8,388 nt of DNA from assembly GCA_031292735.1 (NCBI GenBank), contig JARLGP010000132.1, positions 1 through 8,388 on the forward strand, written 5' to 3'. A model generated the notes under the pieces. The model searched no databases. It saw only the letters and a list, made by a program, of their open reading frames with translations, and had not been told where the DNA came from. This document shows positions 6,024 to 8,388 of the stretch, piece after piece; position 1 is the first letter of the stretch; each line of letters starts with the position of its first letter. The position numbers and the translations under genes are program-made. This DNA comes from Holophaga sp. (GTDB lineage Bacteria > Acidobacteriota > Holophagae > Holophagales > Holophagaceae).

Positions 6024-8045
6024 CTAAAGAATGGTCCAGCCCGGATCCGGGGCGAACCGGGTGCCGTGCAGGGTCTCCAGGGACTTCAGCTGGCCTTCCT
6101 GGCGGGTGATGCCCTCCTCGCGGTTGTAGCAGAGCGGACCGCCCCGGAACGGGGCGAAGCCGGTGCCGAAGATCACCCCGGCGTCCAGCAGGTCCTCGTC
6201 CTGGGTCACCCGCTCGCGCAGGCAGGCCACGGCTTCGTTCAACAGGCGCAGCATCAGCCGCTGCTCCAGGGCGCCGCCGGGCTCGGGGGCCTTGGCCTGC
6301 CCCGGGGGCAGCTGGGGCCGGCCGTTGCGGAACCGGTAGAAGCCCTGCCCGGTCTTCCGGCCCAGGTGCCCGGCGGCCACCATCTGCTCCAGCTGCTGGG
6401 GCACGGCGGCGCCCAGGATGCGGGCCACGGACATGCAGATGTCCAGGCCCACGGTGTCGGCCAGCAGCACCGGGCCCATGGGCATGCCGAAGCCCACCGC
6501 CGCCCGGTCGATCTCGGCCGGGCTCACCCCTTCGCCCACCAGGGTGAGGGCCTCCATGAGGTAGGGCATCAGGACGCGGTTCACCAGGAATCCGGGCGAA
6601 CTCTTCACCGGCAGCGGCAGCCGCTTGAGCGCCCCCACGAAGGCCATGGCCCGGTCCACCGCGCCCGGATCGCTGCCGGCCATGGTCACCACCTCCACCA
6701 GCAGCATCTTCGGCACCGGGTTGAAGAAGTGCAGCCCCACGAACCGCTCCGGGCGCGCCAGCCCCTCCGCCAGCTTTTCCAGGGGGATGCTGGAGGTGTT
6801 GCTGGCCAGGATGGCGTCCGGCCTCATGCGCGGCTCCAGGTCGCGGTACAGGGCCCGCTTGGCGAGCACATCCTCGAAGATGGCTTCCAGCACCAGATCG
6901 GCCCGGGCCGCCCCGCCGCCGGCGGGATCGGGCACCAGCCGGTCCATGGCGGCCTGGACCAGGCGGGGATCCTTGAGCTTCCTGCGGAACAGCTCCCCGG
7001 CCCGCTTGACCACCTTCGCCAGCCGCCCGGCGTCCAGGTCCTGCACGGTCACCAGCATGCCCTGGAGGGCGCACCAGGCGGCGATGTCGCCGCCCATGGC
7101 GCCCCCGCCCACCACGTGCACGTAGCGCGGCGCGGCGACGTCCGGACGGACCAGCCCCTTGAGCTTCTCCTGGAGCTGGAACACCCGCACCAGGTGGCGG
7201 GCGGTGGCGCCGGTGACCAGCTGGGCCACGGAGGCGGCTTCGGCCTGGTACATGGCGCCGGGAGTGCGGCTGGCGGCCCAAAGATCCACCAGGGCGAACG
7301 GCGCGGGGTAGTGCGCGGGGTTGGCGCGCCGGGCCAGCTTGCGCCGCAGGAGCCAGGCCAGGGCCGGCTTCAGCGGCCAGAACCCGGGCAGGCGCCGGAG
7401 CAGGGACGGCCGGCGGGCCGGCCTGGGCCGGAGGATCGCGGCCACCGCGGCGGCGGCCAGGTGCCGCTGGGGCACCACCGCGTCCACCAGGCCCAGCTTG
7501 CGCGCGGCGCGGGCGGAGAGGGAACGGCCGGTGAGCATCAGGTCCATGGCCGCCACGGGCCCCAGCAGGGCGGTGAGGCGCACGGTGCCGCCGAAGCCGG
7601 GATGGATGCCCAACTGGACTTCGGGCAGCCCCAGCCGGGTTTCCCCGGCATCGGAGGCCACCCGGTAGCGGCAGGCCAGGGCCAGTTCCAGCCCGCCCCC
7701 CAGGCAGAACCCGTGGATGAGGGCCACGGTGGGCACCGGCAGCAGCTCCAGCTGCCGGAAGATCCCCTGCACCCGCTGGACATGGGCCAAGGCCATGGCC
7801 GAGCTGGTGAGGGCGGCGAATTCCGTGACATCGGCCCCGGCGATGAAGCCGGCCTTGCCGGAGCGGAGCACCAGGCCCCGGGCCGGCCGGCGGGCGATGG
7901 CCGGCAGCAGCCGCTCCAGCTCGTCCAGCACCTCCACCGACAGGGCGTTGACCCCGCTCTCGGCGCGGTCCAGGGTGAGCCAGAGGATCCCGGCCTCGTC
8001 CTGCTCCAGCCACCAATGGCGAACCTTCTCCAGCAGCTCAAGCAT
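6024..8045 (-). CDS. fadJ: Fatty-acid oxidation multifunctional subunit: enoyl-CoA hydratase / 3-hydroxyacyl-CoA dehydrogenase
   Basis: It catalyses hydration of 2-enoyl-CoA and NAD-dependent oxidation of L-3-hydroxyacyl-CoA in beta-oxidation, in the cytoplasm, together with the thiolase encoded just upstream. The product has 673 residues, slightly shorter than E. coli FadB/FadJ (about 714-729). The crotonase domain, about 1-200, has oxyanion-hole region GFIAGADV (66-73), [14 protein letters not shown] with Glu120 and [16 protein letters not shown] with Glu142, the two catalytic acids. A basic, Arg/Leu-rich linker, about 205-300, is usual in this family. The dehydrogenase part has the NAD-binding glycine motif [12 protein letters not shown] (311-322), LASNTSSI, catalytic His439 in [15 protein letters not shown] with Glu451 twelve residues on, and [18 protein letters not shown]. 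The C-terminal domains contain [17 protein letters not shown] and [12 protein letters not shown] chose ATG 8045 because GGAGG lies nine bases upstream and it overlaps the thiolase stop by 8 bases (ATGCTTGA); ATG 8066 has no site. The fadJ symbol is assigned by similarity and the FadI-type neighbour. Confidence 0.95.
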   Translation of the reverse strand: MLELLEKVRHWWLEQDEAGILWLTLDRAESGVNALSVEVLDELERLLPAIARRPARGLVLRSGKAGFIAGADVTEFAALTSSAMALAHVQRVQGIFRQLELLPVPTVALIHGFCLGGGLELALACRYRVASDAGETRLGLPEVQLGIHPGFGGTVRLTALLGPVAAMDLMLTGRSLSARAARKLGLVDAVVPQRHLAAAAVAAILRPRPARRPSLLRRLPGFWPLKPALAWLLRRKLARRANPAHYPAPFALVDLWAASRTPGAMYQAEAASVAQLVTGATARHLVRVFQLQEKLKGLVRPDVAAPRYVHVVGGGAMGGDIAAWCALQGMLVTVQDLDAGRLAKVVKRAGELFRRKLKDPRLVQAAMDRLVPDPAGGGAARADLVLEAIFEDVLAKRALYRDLEPRMRPDAILASNTSSIPLEKLAEGLARPERFVGLHFFNPVPKMLLVEVVTMAGSDPGAVDRAMAFVGALKRLPLPVKSSPGFLVNRVLMPYLMEALTLVGEGVSPAEIDRAAVGFGMPMGPVLLADTVGLDICMSVARILGAAVPQQLEQMVAAGHLGRKTGQGFYRFRNGRPQLPPGQAKAPEPGGALEQRLMLRLLNEAVACLRERVTQDEDLLDAGVIFGTGFAPFRGGPLCYNREEGITRQEGQLKSLETLHGTRFAPDPGWTIL

Positions 8046-8388
8046 GGCCTTGATCCTCCAGTCCATCCAGCGAACGGATCAGCATGGCCCCGCCCTGGCC
8101 GCCGCCGATGCACAGGCTGGCCATGCCGGTGCGGGCGCCGGTGCGCCGGAGCACATGCAGCAGGTGCAGGACGATGCGGGCGCCGCTGCTGCCCACCGGA
8201 TGGCCCAGGGCCACGGCGCCGCCGTCGACGTTCAGGCGCTCGGGGGGGATGGCCGGGAACGGGCGCTCCAGGCCCAGCTCCTCCCGGCAGTAGGCCTCGC
8301 TCTGCCAGGCCTCGGCGCAGGCCAGCACCTGGGCGGCGAAGGCCTCGTTGATCTCCCAGTAGTCCACATCGGCGGTGCTCATGCCCCG
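8038..8388 (-). CDS. fadI: Acetyl-CoA acyltransferase (thiolase), C-terminal third only, cut by right edge
   Basis: Only the last 116 residues are in the window; the frame is open to base 8388, and the ATG at 8382 is internal, not the true start. The fragment carries the thiolase C-terminal signatures: [31 protein letters not shown] with the catalytic His of GHP, and [10 protein letters not shown] with the second catalytic Cys. The N-terminal nucleophile Cys is outside the window. The insert after EAFAAQ (about 30 residues, to PERLN) and the [10 protein letters not shown] segment resemble FadI-like thiolases rather than short biosynthetic acetyl-CoA acetyltransferases. It cleaves 3-ketoacyl-CoA with CoA in the last step of beta-oxidation. 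The gene lies upstream of the fadJ-type gene with an 8-nt overlap, the usual fadIJ order. The exact chain-length class cannot be judged. Confidence 0.93.
   Translation of the reverse strand, partial: RGMSTADVDYWEINEAFAAQVLACAEAWQSEAYCREELGLERPFPAIPPERLNVDGGAVALGHPVGSSGARIVLHLLHVLRRTGARTGMASLCIGGGQGGAMLIRSLDGLEDQGHA
8055..8059 (-). promoter_or_regulatory. Ribosome binding site deciding the fadJ-type start
   Basis: GGAGG on the minus strand, 9 bases before ATG 8045, lies inside the 3' end of the thiolase gene. This supports translational coupling of the two genes. Confidence 0.65.

Noticed and set aside
6040..6051. CCCGGATCCGGG palindrome near the end of the fadJ-type gene, considered as a terminator
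   Set aside because: It is inside coding sequence, has only four-base stems with a four-base loop, and no T-run follows directly on either strand.
5959..8016. Long minus-strand open frame overlapping the fadJ-type gene in another frame
   Set aside because: The translation is Arg/Gly/Pro/Ala-rich without any domain, while the other frame encodes the complete enzyme.
5985..8351. Very long plus-strand open frame opposite the fadJ-type and thiolase genes
   Set aside because: It is antisense to two genes with full catalytic motifs. Its translation is a Gly/Gln/His/Ala-rich composition typical of the complement of high-GC coding DNA.
1..8388. tRNA, rRNA, CRISPR arrays, insertion sequences
   Set aside because: No cloverleaf-like segment, regularly spaced repeats, transposase motifs or terminal inverted repeats were seen.

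Overview
The window is a high-GC bacterial chromosome segment. A secretin and a lipoprotein-type signal indicate a Gram-negative (diderm) cell. The mix of glycine-rich Ig-like lipoproteins, a FadI/FadJ-type fatty-acid degradation operon and strong GC bias would fit Acidobacteriota of the Holophaga/Geothrix kind or a deltaproteobacterial-type lineage. That placement is a weak inference, because no marker gene is present.

Layout. (1) Positions 1-1155, minus strand: a lipoprotein cut by the left edge, with an Ig-like domain, a 'SSADSGPGTLRD' surface-protein motif and a long glycine-rich tract. (2) Positions 1156-1443: an AT-rich divergent intergenic region with promoter candidates on both strands, a duplicated 10-mer and two palindromes. 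(3) Positions 1444-5609, plus strand: three closely spaced genes, namely two tandem, diverged secreted paralogs of a family I do not recognise, followed 17 bp later by a short secretin. (4) Positions 5642-5998: a small single-domain cupin, possibly the last gene of the same transcript. (5) Positions 6024-8388, minus strand: the fadJ-type multifunctional beta-oxidation subunit and, upstream of it with an 8-nt overlap, the C-terminal third of a FadI-type thiolase cut by the right edge.

How they work together. The thiolase and the hydratase/dehydrogenase form an ordinary beta-oxidation operon that converges on the cupin gene. The interesting part is the 1444-5609 cluster: two exported paralogs that share several conserved blocks, directly linked to an outer-membrane secretin, with no ATPase, inner-membrane platform or pseudopilin gene in the window. 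A plausible but unproven reading is that the secretin is a dedicated outer-membrane channel for, or is assembled with, these two periplasmic or secreted proteins. The first paralog is visibly less GC-rich than its sister and the surrounding genes, so the pair probably did not arise by a recent simple duplication.
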